Positions 38,625 to 48,600 of a stretch of DNA of 64,000 bases are shown one piece after another; within the stretch, counting starts at the first letter, position 1, and every line of letters begins with the position of its first letter. Below the pieces are notes generated by a model. It was not told where the DNA came from and did no database searches. It saw only the letters and a program-made list of their open reading frames with translations. Where the stretch lies: positions 2,418,001 to 2,482,000 of the forward strand of contig OZ242357.1 in the NCBI GenBank assembly GCA_965208815.1, read 5' to 3'. The translations under genes were made by a program, and so were the position numbers. The stretch is from Bin55 sp009840545 (GTDB taxonomy: Bacteria; Pseudomonadota; Gammaproteobacteria; Pseudomonadales; Azotimanducaceae).

Positions 38625-39842
38625 GCGCGTCGACTGGATCTGTTTCGCGCGCTCTCTTCTCTGCGCTCTCTGAAGCGACGGCGACGGGGGGTTCCGGACG
38701 CCGAGCGGACATGGTCGCTGATCGCCTCGCTGGCCCTGGGGAACGGTGCCCTGTCGGATCTGGAGGTTCTGGGATGGGACCGGACGGCGTGCGAGCTGCT
38801 GGGTCTCACGGAGCGTCCGAGCCCTCGCCGGGTGGGGGAGCATCTGGCCCGCTTCGAGGATACGGACGTCGCCGCGCTGCGGGCGGTGGGCCGCAAGATG
38901 GCGCAGGAGGTGGTTCCGGGGATGGCGCGGCACTTTCTCGACGAGCTGGGCTACGTGCCGCTGTTTCTGGACTCCACGCAGATCGAGGTGCGGGGCGGAC
39001 GCTTCGAGGGGGCGGCCAGGGACTACCAGGGGGAGACCGGCTACCAGCTGGCGGCCGCCTTCGTCGGGCACGTCCAGGTGAGCGGTCGTCTTCGGCCGGG
39101 CAACACCCATCCCGCCCACGGCTGGCTCGAGCAGGTGGAGCGCGACGTCGAGCCGCTGCTGGCGGGCGTTCCGGTGTGGGGGCGCATGGACAACGCCTAC
39201 TACCGCAGGGACGTGGTGGAGCACTTCGAGGACCGGGGCTGGGACTACTCGGTCAGCGTGACCTCGGAGGTCGCCAAGCGACCGATCCTGGACGCGGCGG
39301 CACAGGTGCTGGAGGACGCGGACTGGGAGGAGATCAACGAGCACGAGAGGGCGGCGCTGATCACGCATCGCCCGACGCGGTGGCGCAACATGCAGACCTA
39401 CGTGGTGGTGCGCCAGGAAGTGGTCGGCGGGGAGCGGCTGCTGTTTCCGCGGCACACCGTGATCCTGGTGTCGCGCGACGATCTCGACCTGAAGGAGCTG
39501 GTGCTCCGCCATCGCGGCAAGCAGGGGCAGGAGAACGCGTTCAAGGGCCCGCTGCGGGAGATGAACCTGCACCATCCCCGCTGCATGGGGTTCCGGGCGA
39601 ACCAGGCGTACTACGAGTGCGCCCTGATCGCCCAGCTGCTGGTGCGGGCCGTCCAGCACCGCATGCTGCCCAAGGAGGCGCGGAGCCGCAGCCTCGGCTA
39701 CGTCATCCGGCACCTGATGCGCACGGTGGCCGTGCTGGTGCGCACCGGCCGTCGTCTGTATCTGAACTTCGCGCGCTCGAACTGGGAGCTGGCCTGGCTG
39801 CTTCATGCCGCGGACAGCTTCGGGGAGACCGTCGCAAGCTGA
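38625..39842 (+). pseudogene. IS1380 transposase lacking first 31 codons
   Basis: An open frame of 405 codons equal to IS1380 transposase residues 32 to the end (RLDLFRALSSLRSLKRRRRG ... WELAWLLHAADSFGETVAS). Catalytic acids LDST, MDNAYYRRD and the downstream region are present. Without its own start and upstream signals it could only be made from an internal GTG at 38832, giving 336 residues without the DNA-binding N-terminus. Probably inactive. Confidence 0.9.
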
Positions 39843-40115
39843 GCGCCGCGTCGGGCGACATCGAGACTGACGTAGCGGCGACATGTTCCACGTACCGGCG
39901 AAGAGTTCCGCTCTTCCGCGAATCGGTTCGTCCCAAAACTCGCAAAACCAGCGCGCCAACGCGCAGTCGCGCCGAAATATGCGGTTCCCCGTCGACTCTC
40001 GCGCACACTCGGCGTTCGTGGCGGCATCCTCGTCCCATTCAAGAGCAAAAACTATCTGGCGTTGGATGGAATGATCTAGAATCCGACCTCTGCAGACCTT
40101 AACCGGATATCAAGG

Positions 40116-40122
40116 CAGTCAA
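40116..40122 (+). repeat. Right target-site duplication of the IS
   Basis: CAGTCAA immediately after the right inverted repeat, matching 37074-37080. Confidence 0.75.
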
Positions 40123-40776
40123 GGCTTCAAATTTTGGGATCCTGGAAGAATTGCTTCCTGGAACGGTGATATTTGTAAAAGATGGTAGTTAAATCTAGTT
40201 TGGGAATGAATTCGTTGTGAAAGCTGCCAGAAAGCTGCCAATTTCGTCGAGAAGTCGAGATCGGCGGATGCTGTTGAGTCAACTCTCACTTGAGCTAATG
40301 CTCTGAACTCCGAGGCACTTCACAGGTACTTGGCGAATTTGGCTATGACAGTTTTGACAATACGTGACAGCACCTGACAGCATCTGGTGCGCAAGTGGGG
40401 TGGCTCGTGAGACACCGGTTAACTACCGTAACGGTTCCTGGAACAATGTAATTGTTCCTGCGTCCTTGCGGGCCTAGCGTGACAGAGCGACAGCGTTTCT
40501 TCTAGCTACATGTTTTCAACAGCTGATTGACGAGACTCAATGTGTATCAGTTAGGGTGTCTCTGAAAGATCAGTTTCTTACGCTCCAAAGCAAATATAGA
40601 CGCTGTGCCTTAGCTTTTCTCTAGTGGACTGATCTTCGTCACTGTACACGGAGATCCTGCAAAATTGGTTAACCCAACCACTCATTCCCGCGAATCACAC
40701 CTAGAACAGGTTGTAACAGGTTCTGATGTCGAAATAGACTTTGAGATTGCGTTAGTATGCCGACGATTAGCTTCTA
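40123..40776. other. Non-coding stretch right of the IS
   Basis: No supportable gene. A small perfect dyad GGAACAAT-GTA-ATTGTTCC lies at 40440-40458, and TTCCTGGAAC occurs twice (near 40147 and 40434). GACAG repeats around 40340-40382 may be chance. Confidence 0.4.
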
Positions 40777-41097
40777 TCAGAATTTGATTTTGAGGCAGTC
40801 TTTATCGCATGGATCTTTCTTATAGTATTCGTATCCAGCCTGTTTCGCACCCGCGAAATCATGAAAGTGTTTCGGATTGTCTGAACAATCCTTCAATTTA
40901 TAGAACGACAATACTGATGTGGGTAAAGTGCAATCTGGGTCATCTTCGCATTCAGGTGGCTCTGGATGTTCGGTGTCGTCACCAGAATGAGCATAGGCTG
41001 AGTCGTTAAACAATGTTCCCGGATGCATAAGAAATGCGAAAATTACGCAGACGAGTGCGAATTGACACTTTTCACGTAGTGACTCAATTGATCTCAT
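40777..41097 (-). CDS. Cysteine-rich secreted protein, copy B
   Basis: A 106-residue paralogue of copy A: near-identical signal region (IESLREKCQFALVCVIFAFLM), DDTEHP, CEDDPDC, KDCSDNPKHFHDFAGAKQAGYEYY and a C-terminal CDKDC. Four or more cysteines in pairs suggest disulfides or metal binding outside the cytoplasm. AAGGA lies upstream of the ATG. It starts one base after the stop of the preceding minus-strand frame, so the two may be cotranscribed. Confidence 0.72.
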   Translation of the reverse strand: MRSIESLREKCQFALVCVIFAFLMHPGTLFNDSAYAHSGDDTEHPEPPECEDDPDCTLPTSVLSFYKLKDCSDNPKHFHDFAGAKQAGYEYYKKDPCDKDCLKIKF

Positions 41098-41098
41098 T

Positions 41099-41395
41099 TT
41101 ATCTTTCCTTGAAGTTTAAAGCACGAGCGATTACAGCAATTGTAACAATCATGCAGTCTGTTAGCAAGAGTGAGAAATTGTCCAACTCAAGGCTAGGTGT
41201 CAACGCTGCAAACCTCGGAAAGTCTGCGACAAATGCGGCAATTGCTTTCTCTAGCAGAACTCCAACATTGGCAATAATACGGTGCAATCCCGCAACGGGA
41301 CCGAAGATCACTTCTATTTGGTTGACGATTAGGTCGATTTTCCTGTGGTTCTGAAGCACTGTTCGAACTTTCGCAGCCTTAATTGACGCCCACAT
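41099..41395 (-). CDS. Small hypothetical protein
   Basis: A 98-residue frame with N-terminal VRTVLQNHRKIDLIVNQIEVIFGPVAGLHRII and a hydrophobic C-terminal stretch LLLTDCMIVTIAVIARAL. Not recognised. Support comes from its stop being one base from the next start and from plausible amphipathic helices; a weak membrane association is likely. Confidence 0.4.
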   Translation of the reverse strand: MWASIKAAKVRTVLQNHRKIDLIVNQIEVIFGPVAGLHRIIANVGVLLEKAIAAFVADFPRFAALTPSLELDNFSLLLTDCMIVTIAVIARALNFKER

Positions 41396-41488
41396 TCTGT
41401 ACGGTTGAGTATTGAGGCAAAATGGTCGTCCTTTAGTCTAATACATGCAAAATAGCTGTCCTGCCTCGATTTTGTTTATGGGTAGGAA

Positions 41489-42682
41489 ATGCCGACGCAA
41501 AGGCACTCTCAATCGACAAGCCAACTTCCCACAGAAGTAGCGCACTCTCGGCTTGCATCACAAGAAAACTGGCTCGCATGGGCGAGCCAGAGCAAGAAAG
41601 CCAGCACCTCCTTGGTACTTGAATTTCCTATCTACACGGATTCTCACATCGTAGGGCAGAGTACCGATGGAATAGGCCCCTACGGATTTCTGAATACGAC
41701 AACGATGCACTCCGGGTTAGGACAAGTCAATGTCGCAATCGTATTAAGAGTTGACTATTGCTGTGTGTATCAATATCCCGATATGAGCACTACAAATGAA
41801 TCACTGTACTATGGAGGGGAAACGATTGCCGATGAGATTGCGGCATTGATTTCTCTTGCTTTGGGAATACGAACTCAAGCGGGTGACATATCTAGAGAGT
41901 TTCGATTGCCCCACGACCCATTTGGTCAACCTCGTGAAGGTTTGGGAACAGGGGCTCCGACTCTTATGTTGACACGTGATAAGCCGCTGCTTCCAGCATT
42001 GGCCAAATCCTGTTCGTTAAATGACCTTTCCATCCTTGAAACGATTCCCACAATTGAACCTGATCGGTATGTAAACCTTATTCGTGCTGCAAGGGCGTAC
42101 CAATCTGCTTTATGGATTGCGGATGCCGACCCAAATCTATGTTGGCTACTCCTCGTCGCCGCGATTGAAACTGCTGCAAACGACGAAATTAAAGAGAGTG
42201 GCACGCCGGATGTATTGTTGAGCAATGCAAAGCCATTTCTTGCGGCCTATTTGAAGGAATTTGATGACACGAATCTCTTGCTTAAGATTGGCGAGGAATT
42301 TGGGCCGGTGTTGCGATCCACTAAGAAATTCGTAGACTTTGGATTGGACTTTCTGCCTCCAGCTCCTTCTACACGACCTCCTCATGAAAGTGCTCAGGTT
42401 GAATGGACACGCAGGTCAATAAAAATGGTACTCGAGAAGGTCTATGAGTATCGATCGCGATTTCTCCATAGAGGACTACCTTTCCCCGACCCAATGTTGC
42501 GCTCTATTGAGTATGGGTTGACCAATCCTCCGCCTGAGATTCCCTCTCTTGCGCTCGCGACCCATTCTCGTGGTGCAACATGGAAGCCCAAGGACTTACC
42601 GATCAATTTACACTGTTTTCATTACCTTGCGCAAGGCCTACTAGTAAATTGGTGGAGGCGAAGCCTTGCTAAACAGGATTGA
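41489..42682 (+). CDS. HEPN/Apea-like domain protein
   Basis: A 397-residue protein beginning behind GGGTAGGAA. The N-terminal half is of unknown fold. The C-terminal half (about 215-390) is all-helical, with WLLLVAAIETAAND and the motif YEYRSRFLHRG, an R-x4-H that is the active-site signature of HEPN RNases, in Apea-like arrangement. HEPN proteins often kill or stall phage-infected cells. Its place directly upstream of a restriction-modification locus supports a defence role. The frame is intact, unlike its neighbours. Function inferred. Confidence 0.65.
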   Translation: MPTQRHSQSTSQLPTEVAHSRLASQENWLAWASQSKKASTSLVLEFPIYTDSHIVGQSTDGIGPYGFLNTTTMHSGLGQVNVAIVLRVDYCCVYQYPDMSTTNESLYYGGETIADEIAALISLALGIRTQAGDISREFRLPHDPFGQPREGLGTGAPTLMLTRDKPLLPALAKSCSLNDLSILETIPTIEPDRYVNLIRAARAYQSALWIADADPNLCWLLLVAAIETAANDEIKESGTPDVLLSNAKPFLAAYLKEFDDTNLLLKIGEEFGPVLRSTKKFVDFGLDFLPPAPSTRPPHESAQVEWTRRSIKMVLEKVYEYRSRFLHRGLPFPDPMLRSIEYGLTNPPPEIPSLALATHSRGATWKPKDLPINLHCFHYLAQGLLVNWWRRSLAKQD

Positions 42683-42958
42683 ATCTATCGAAAGCACACT
42701 GTGCTCAAATTCAGGTGTAAACAGCTTCGTTACATGAATTTCCGATGGAAATGCAGAAATGTGGTAGCGTGCAGGCGGCACGTTACCTATTTGGTTGAAA
42801 GCGGATTGGAATCTGTTGAGGTTCTGGTACCATTGATGTCCATATAACAAGTCGTCGGGAAATAAGTGTGGTTTGGTATTGCACTGCAACATTCCAACCG
42901 AAAGCCTCGAACATAATTAAATGATTGATCCTGAGAGTCCACCTAAAGGAATGCGCAA

Positions 42959-43252
42959 TTGAATGCTCGAGCTGTAAGAGATATTGTCGAAGAGTGGCTC
43001 GGCGGAAAACTTCCAGGTATTGGGCTGGGATTACCCGAATATGACGACCGAATCGATCAATGGCTCATAGCGTTGATCTCGCCCCAAAACGGCAGAGATT
43101 CCGTCGGAGAAGTGCGCGATGCGGATGGCGAAGTAGTCTTTTCAACTTCCTTGGACATGGCGAGAAAACGGTGTCGACAGCGAAAAGAAGCAACGACACA
43201 TGCCCAGCCACGTTCAATAAAATTCGTCCCATCGATTCTAGAATCATTCTAG
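42959..43252 (+). CDS. Hypothetical ORF, perhaps N-terminal part of the methyltransferase
   Basis: A TTG-started 97-codon frame: VRDIVEEWLGGKLPGIGLGLPEYDDRIDQWLIALI, then VGEVRDADGEVVFSTSLDMARKRCRQRKEA. Reads like genuine protein. It ends 11 bases before the first methyltransferase codons in a different frame, so it may be either a separate small gene or the frameshifted beginning of the methyltransferase. Confidence 0.45.
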   Translation: MNARAVRDIVEEWLGGKLPGIGLGLPEYDDRIDQWLIALISPQNGRDSVGEVRDADGEVVFSTSLDMARKRCRQRKEATTHAQPRSIKFVPSILESF

Positions 43253-44056
43253 GGGATGCAGAGTGGCACTCAAGGATTATCCTCCAGGATCCGTTCAGCT
43301 AGTATTCACGTCCCCACCGTACTTTAACGCCAAACCCGAATGCCACGAAAGCGAGGGTTATGACGACTATTTGGAGTTGTTGCGTGACGTGTTCACTACA
43401 TGCCACCACATGCTTTCTGAAGGTCGCTTCCTTGTAGTAAACACAAGCCCAATACTAATTAGACGAACTCATAGAAACGCATCTAGCCGTCGATTGCCAA
43501 TCACATTTGACCTGCATGGAGTGCTTGATGGAATTGGATTCGATTTCATCGACGATATCATCTGGCAGAAATCTGAAGACGCGGGTTGGCACCTGGGAAG
43601 AGGGCGGCGCTTCGCGGCTGATAGGCAACCGCTACAGTACAAAGCTGTTTCGGTCACAGAAAACGTCGTGGTCTATCGAAAGCGCACGGAGAAGCTTATC
43701 GACTGGAATCTTCGGAACCATCCTGACCCAGAAGCGGTAAAGGCATCGCTTATTCATGATGGCTACGAACGCACGAACGTTTGGAAACTGCATCCAGCAC
43801 ATCACAAGGATCATCCTGCAGTTTTTCCGAGGCATTGGCCGAACGTGTAATCCGATACTACTCGTTTGTAGGAGACATGGTGCTTGATCCTTTTGCAGGC
43901 GTAGGCACAACAGGCCGAGTCGCCGGGAGACTGCAGCGGAGATTTATGCTCGTAGAAAAGAGCTTGAAGTACTTTGACATTCAATGCACTGACGAAGAGC
44001 TGCTTCAATACTCTCCTGAGCAACTGGACTACGAATACTTTGCAAGCACAATCTGA
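43240..44056 (+). pseudogene. Beta-class DNA methyltransferase with two frameshifts
   Basis: Three frames line up as one protein: RIILGDAE (43240-43263), then ALKDYPPGSVQLVFTSPPYFN to the stop at 43850, then EALAERVIRYYSFVGDMVLDPFAGVGTTGRVA to 44056. The catalytic motif TSPPY comes before the SAM-binding DPFAGVGTTG, the beta order; SPPY favours N4-cytosine modification. Shifts lie near 43264 and near 43831 (after GTTTTTCC). A GTG at 43263 could start a truncated protein, but the SAM-binding part would still be cut off. Confidence 0.82.
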
Positions 44057-44060
44057 GAGC

Positions 44061-44945
44061 ATGTCGAAGGCCAGTCCAGAATGGGTCGACCCCTTCTCTC
44101 CGCGAGGTACCAGGCTAGCCACAGCAAAGATCCTAACTGGGCGTAATTACAGACTCTTCTACGACGGCGCGACACGCAGAACACTACTTGAAACCTACCG
44201 TGAGTTAGCTGCATTGGCTCGCATGCATCCTAGCAATAGTGCAGCATGGCAGGATCATATACGCGAATTGATAAGTAACCACAAGTTAGAAGACAAACGG
44301 TTACGTGAATGGCTAATTGGCCTAAGAAAAAAAACTGCAAGCAATTTGGGTGTCAGGGTAGCCGATTAGCCATCGATCTTCGAAGAAATGATGATTGATC
44401 TCGAAGAAGTAACCGATACAGATTCAGAACTCCGTGAGACTGCGCTTCTATTTTGGTGCGGTGCTGCAACCCTCACGATTCGAGGTTCTCACAAAGCAAA
44501 GATCGGCAAATCTCTTGAGAAAGCCATTGCACGGGCAGTGTTAACAATCATTGGCTTGGATGAGCTCAATGGTGATTTTCGATTGAGCATCGGAGCGGAT
44601 CAGGAAATCGCTCGCGAGACAGATGCTGAGGTTCGCACAACCCGGGGTTACGTCCGCATGGAAGTAGGACTAATCGGTGTAGGAAATTCGGAAGTCGTTG
44701 GAGACAAGGTGGGGCGAATGAACCGCCACAGCATCATACTCGTAGACAAACTTCCTCAAAACAGTACCGCATACCGAACCGCAGAGCATCAAGGAGTGCG
44801 TCTCATTGAGCTTCGAAATAACCATGCCTCAGAGGAGGTCCGGCAGCATCTGGCAGCACTAAACGTTTCCGTCCAGGAGGATTCCATTACAGTGCGAGAG
44901 GTGGAAGAACGTGTATTGAAGATGCCACTTTCAGCATTTGAGTAA
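44061..44945 (+). pseudogene. Type II restriction endonuclease interrupted by a TAG stop (CfrBI-like?)
   Basis: ATG at 44061, then 102 codons (SPEWVDPFSPRGTRLATAKIL, RRTLLETYRELAAL) to a TAG at 44367-44369. The same frame then continues without another stop to 44945 (EEVTDTDSELRETALLFWCGAATL, DAEVRTTRGYVRMEVGLIG, RLIELRNNHASEEVRQHL). Together about 294 residues. I recall CfrBI-family endonucleases as similar, a low-certainty link. The location right after a methyltransferase makes a restriction enzyme the natural reading. Confidence 0.65.
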
Positions 44946-45335
44946 TACTAACTCAAGGTCACAAAAGTGACCGAAGTCCAAGTTTCACTCGCCTCTATGA
45001 ATAGCTCGGATACGGGATCTCTATGAGGATAGTCGCCGAGGCACCCATCAGGAGGAGTTCGGATATGTATCTAAACTAACGTAGGTGAACACATTTTCGT
45101 TTCATTGGACTAGAGTTCAATTTCGAGAACACCGGAGATCTACTCTAGGGATCCAGAATAGAGAAGCATGTGGGAAGTTACTTGACGGTAGTTCCTACCC
45201 GAAGCCTTTTGGAATGTGTTCGATATTGCGCGCCCAGTGGAAACCATCGCCCAGACCGCAAAATCGATTTCACCACAATAGACTTAATTCGGATTTGTTG
45301 TCTGGTATTGCCGGGACATTTGGCGCAATTCAAAG

Positions 45336-45377
45336 GGCCTGTTTATTTAGGGAATTACTGCTTTAAATAAACAAGCC
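45336..45377. repeat. Hairpin repeat
   Basis: GGCCTGTTTATTTA and TAAATAAACAAGCC form a fourteen-base stem with one mismatch around a 14-base loop. The right arm plus loop (GGAATTACTGCTTTAAATAAACA) recurs inverted at 45558-45582. Confidence 0.8.
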
Positions 45378-45557
45378 TTCTGATCAGCACAAAAGTGGCG
45401 GCAAAACCACCGATGAGTCCGAACGAGATGCAAAGAGTCCACTTTGGACTAGGCCGAAATAGGAAAGATCGGCCCTTAGCACAGCCGAATCTCGATCCTT
45501 CGTGGATATCAAGGCAGAAATAGTCAGCCAATCCCTTTCAATCCCGGAGGCAGTATA

Positions 45558-45582
45558 CCTGTTTATTTAAAGCAGTAGTTCC
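45558..45582. repeat. Inverted copy of the 45350-45374 sequence
   Basis: CCTGTTTATTTAAAGCAGTA and the next five bases are the reverse complement of 45350-45374 with about one or two mismatches. The arms enclose about 185 bases, like the ends of a small non-autonomous element. Confidence 0.75.
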
Positions 45583-45665
45583 GAAAAGAAACACCACCGC
45601 ACAAGAGGCCAAAGTGGTTTGACTTATCAATTTCATAGATCTCTTAAAACTCTTTCATAGCAATC

Positions 45666-48600
45666 TCAATTAGGAGCGCTGCTCCACCGCACAGCGTCAG
45701 CATACACTATCGATCCGTTTGTTCGATTAGAGATGTGAACTTCAACCTGTTCAGATTTGAGGTCAAATGAACCAAGCGTATTCCAACCCAGCTTACCCTT
45801 TGATGCATCGAATTCGACGCTCATACTATCGCCAGATTGGACGACCCAAATTTTGTAGATTCCCAGTTCTTGTAACGTCCGGGACAAACGGCCTGATGTT
45901 AACCAGTTCCGATTACCTCCGCTCAATAACTGTACAAGTTTTGGATTTACGGGCATATGAAGATCTAGCTGCCATCGTGATGAGTGTGGTATTGAACTCC
46001 TGAAAGATGCTAGAACTTCTCGAAATCCCGGTATTCCAACCGCAGCTGTACGACGATATTTTCCAAATGCTCCTTCTAGACGAACACGTGTCCAAGTTGA
46101 TTGAAGGGGCTCATTTTCGGCAAAATATGGCAATTCGAGGTCCGATCTCATACCAAAGGGCAGATTACCCCACAAGAAGTCAAGAGTATTCTTCTCATTT
46201 GGCTTCTCACTACTCTTTATATTGAATCCGCCATCCAAATCGTCAATAATAATGCCACTGGATTTCTTCCAATCCTCTTCCACCGTTTCAATAGAAGCTC
46301 CAGATTCTGTCCTGACATTTAATTCATTGACTGTCGGTAGTGTTACAAGCAGACTTCCTTGATTCAGTGATATGTAAGTATAGACACGAACAGCAGATGG
46401 ACGAAATCTGCTGTTCAAACGAACACGAACCGTAGTGTTAGCTGGAATAAAAAATGAGTGTGAATCGTATTCCGACAAGAAAATATTAAATCCAGATTCA
46501 CCTCTACTTAGTTCAAATGTCACAACGCCCGAAATATTTTCATCGTTCCTTACCAAAATTGTAGTTTCAAAATACTTTAATCCTTCGTGGTTTTCTACTA
46601 GCCCTACCGATTCAACGTCAAGTAGATATCCTGGTAACCCTGGACTATCTATCCATTCAACAAGATACGCCAACTTAGAAGATTCTAAGTCAAATGCCAT
46701 TTTCTCAATGTCGCTTAATGTATAACTTCGTCCAGAGAATCTATTTCGCAATTCTTTCAAAAAACCGAGTGCTTCATCTTGTCGGAGTCCGTTGTAGAGC
46801 ATATCTGCAAAAGCCTGGCATTTTGCACTTAATACATTGAATGACATCTTGGGTTCACGCTGAAAGTCTAATTCTGATAACGACTTTTCAAGTACTCTCC
46901 AACCTTCAACTTGTACATCAAAGAGTTGAGCAACAAGGTTCAAGTATTCATCTTTTCGAAGCAGTGTTTGTGGGACTAAAACATGGTCATGTAAATACCC
47001 TTCAATTCTCATTTTATTTGCCAACGTCGCCGAAAAACTATTCCTTGGTGCTTCATCTACAACTCGACTAACAGGTAGGTTTCTAAATACTAGATCACTT
47101 AGTATGCAACTAAGAGCAGGAGCACTGTCTCCTGTTGGCTGAGTTGCAAATTCTAATATATTACGTGCACCTTCTCGGAAGATGTCCCCACCAAGAGGAT
47201 CACTAGAAAAAAAAGAACCTAACGTTCCGATCGCAAACTGTGATCGTCGCTCTATGCTATATTGCTCGGAATCAAGATTTGCAATTTGATGTAACTTAAC
47301 GTTTGGCAGTGAAAACTCTCGCAGCATGACAAGACCCGGCGCGGAAATGATGCTATTCATTTGCCAACCTCCACTATAGGTGCGAAAATTAGATGGAACT
47401 TCTACAAGTGACAACACATTTAATGGATAGGAAATACCATGTTCGCGCAAGAATTCCAATACTTCCTTAAGAGCAACCCGAATACCTGGAGAATACTCCT
47501 CTAAATATGAAAGTTTATTCGCATGATTTTTATGTAATAGCAATTCTACGTCTACTCCGTCAATATTCCATCCGGATCTAGAAAACTCAGAAGCAATTAG
47601 AGTAATGTTAGAGATCGGAACCTTTGGCGCGACTCGATAGTGAATTGAATGGCTATCAGATCCATAAAAGTCCCGGTGTGGTGCCGCAATTGTCCAGTTT
47701 AGCGGTACGGTAACGTTAATATCAACACTAAAGAAGTCAGATTCCCCAGTCTTTCTTTGGTTTGCTCTAGTGCTAGTAATTGGAGTTGGTAACCACCGAG
47801 AAGTGAAAGGCAACGCTATATATTTCTTATCATAAATGAGTGTTTTATATCCAAGGCTACGGGTAAAGATGTTATTTGTACTCCAATCATTTTGGATGTC
47901 TACTACTTCGTTTAGGAAGCCAAAGTGTGAATTTGGAATACCTGAAGCAATCAATCTCAACGAAAGATATTCATTAAAAACAATTTCGCGACTTATCGGT
48001 ATAGTCAAAATGCCGTCTTTGAACCTATATGTTTGTTTGCTACCATTTACATCTAGCAAATGTACATTCATTCCAGGGTTGAACGAAAGGATGATATTGT
48101 CCTGAGTGTCTGGTAAATCCAGCTGGATTTGCATAGTTATATCTAGATGAAGTTTTTCGCCTGGGTCAATTTCTATTTGACCAGATATCTCAAGTATATC
48201 TCCGCCACTTCCCAGAGAAAGCATCTCTTGAGTCATTCGCCATTTTTCGTGTTGTGTATTAGTCAATCCCTTCGCAATAATTGGCCAAGAAATAAACTGT
48301 ATCGCGATAAGGAGGACCATCACATAGCTCCAAATATAAGCGCGATTTCGTCCATCGTCATTGCGTTTTAAGATATGTGCCGAGATCAAAATTAGAAAGT
48401 ATGTTATTCCAAGTATTCCAATTCTGCTTATGATAAGACCAATATCTATTTCATTGTCGACTATGCTGCTTGGTAATGATATAGTAAGCATTCCAACATG
48501 TCCAAGGTGGGCTGCTAAAGTCATTGGAGCTTGATGCATAATTATATAGAGTAAAACGGATAGTGCTGCAATAATGATAATGTTCACGGTTCTGGAATTG

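Larger units (their letters stand above)
37081..40115 (+). mobile_element. Rearranged IS1380-family element carrying half an IS256 element
   Basis: Perfect 18-base terminal inverted repeats CCTTGATATCCGGTTAAG lie at 37081-37098 and, reversed, at 40098-40115, flanked by direct repeats CAGTCAA. Inside, in order: IS1380 5' end with the first 170 codons of its transposase; an IS256-type 5' half from 37706; and an IS1380 transposase lacking its first 31 codons, followed by the IS1380 right end. The interior is strongly GC-rich compared with all neighbours, so it came from a high-GC host. The 416 bases 37290-37705 recur at 38625-39040 with few differences. Confidence 0.93.
44946..45665. other. Non-coding stretch with inverted repeats
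   Basis: No supportable gene between the restriction gene and the convergent large permease-like gene. It contains the nested inverted repeats listed separately. Confidence 0.45.

Noticed and set aside
38487..39959. Long 490-codon minus-strand frame in the IS
   Set aside because: Arises from GC-rich transposase sequence read backwards; rich in Arg, His and Pro with no domain.
37802..40102. 766-codon plus-strand frame
   Set aside because: Only the first 274 codons are IS256 transposase; the rest is IS1380 DNA in the wrong frame, so it is not a real fusion protein.
40340..40382. GACAG-type short repeats that looked CRISPR-like
   Set aside because: Units are only five to six bases, irregularly spaced, with no conserved 25-35 base repeat. 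No CRISPR array was seen anywhere in the window.
42641..42892. 83-codon minus-strand frame after the HEPN gene
   Set aside because: Protein-like in places but overlaps the HEPN gene end, has no ribosome site, and no family was recognised.
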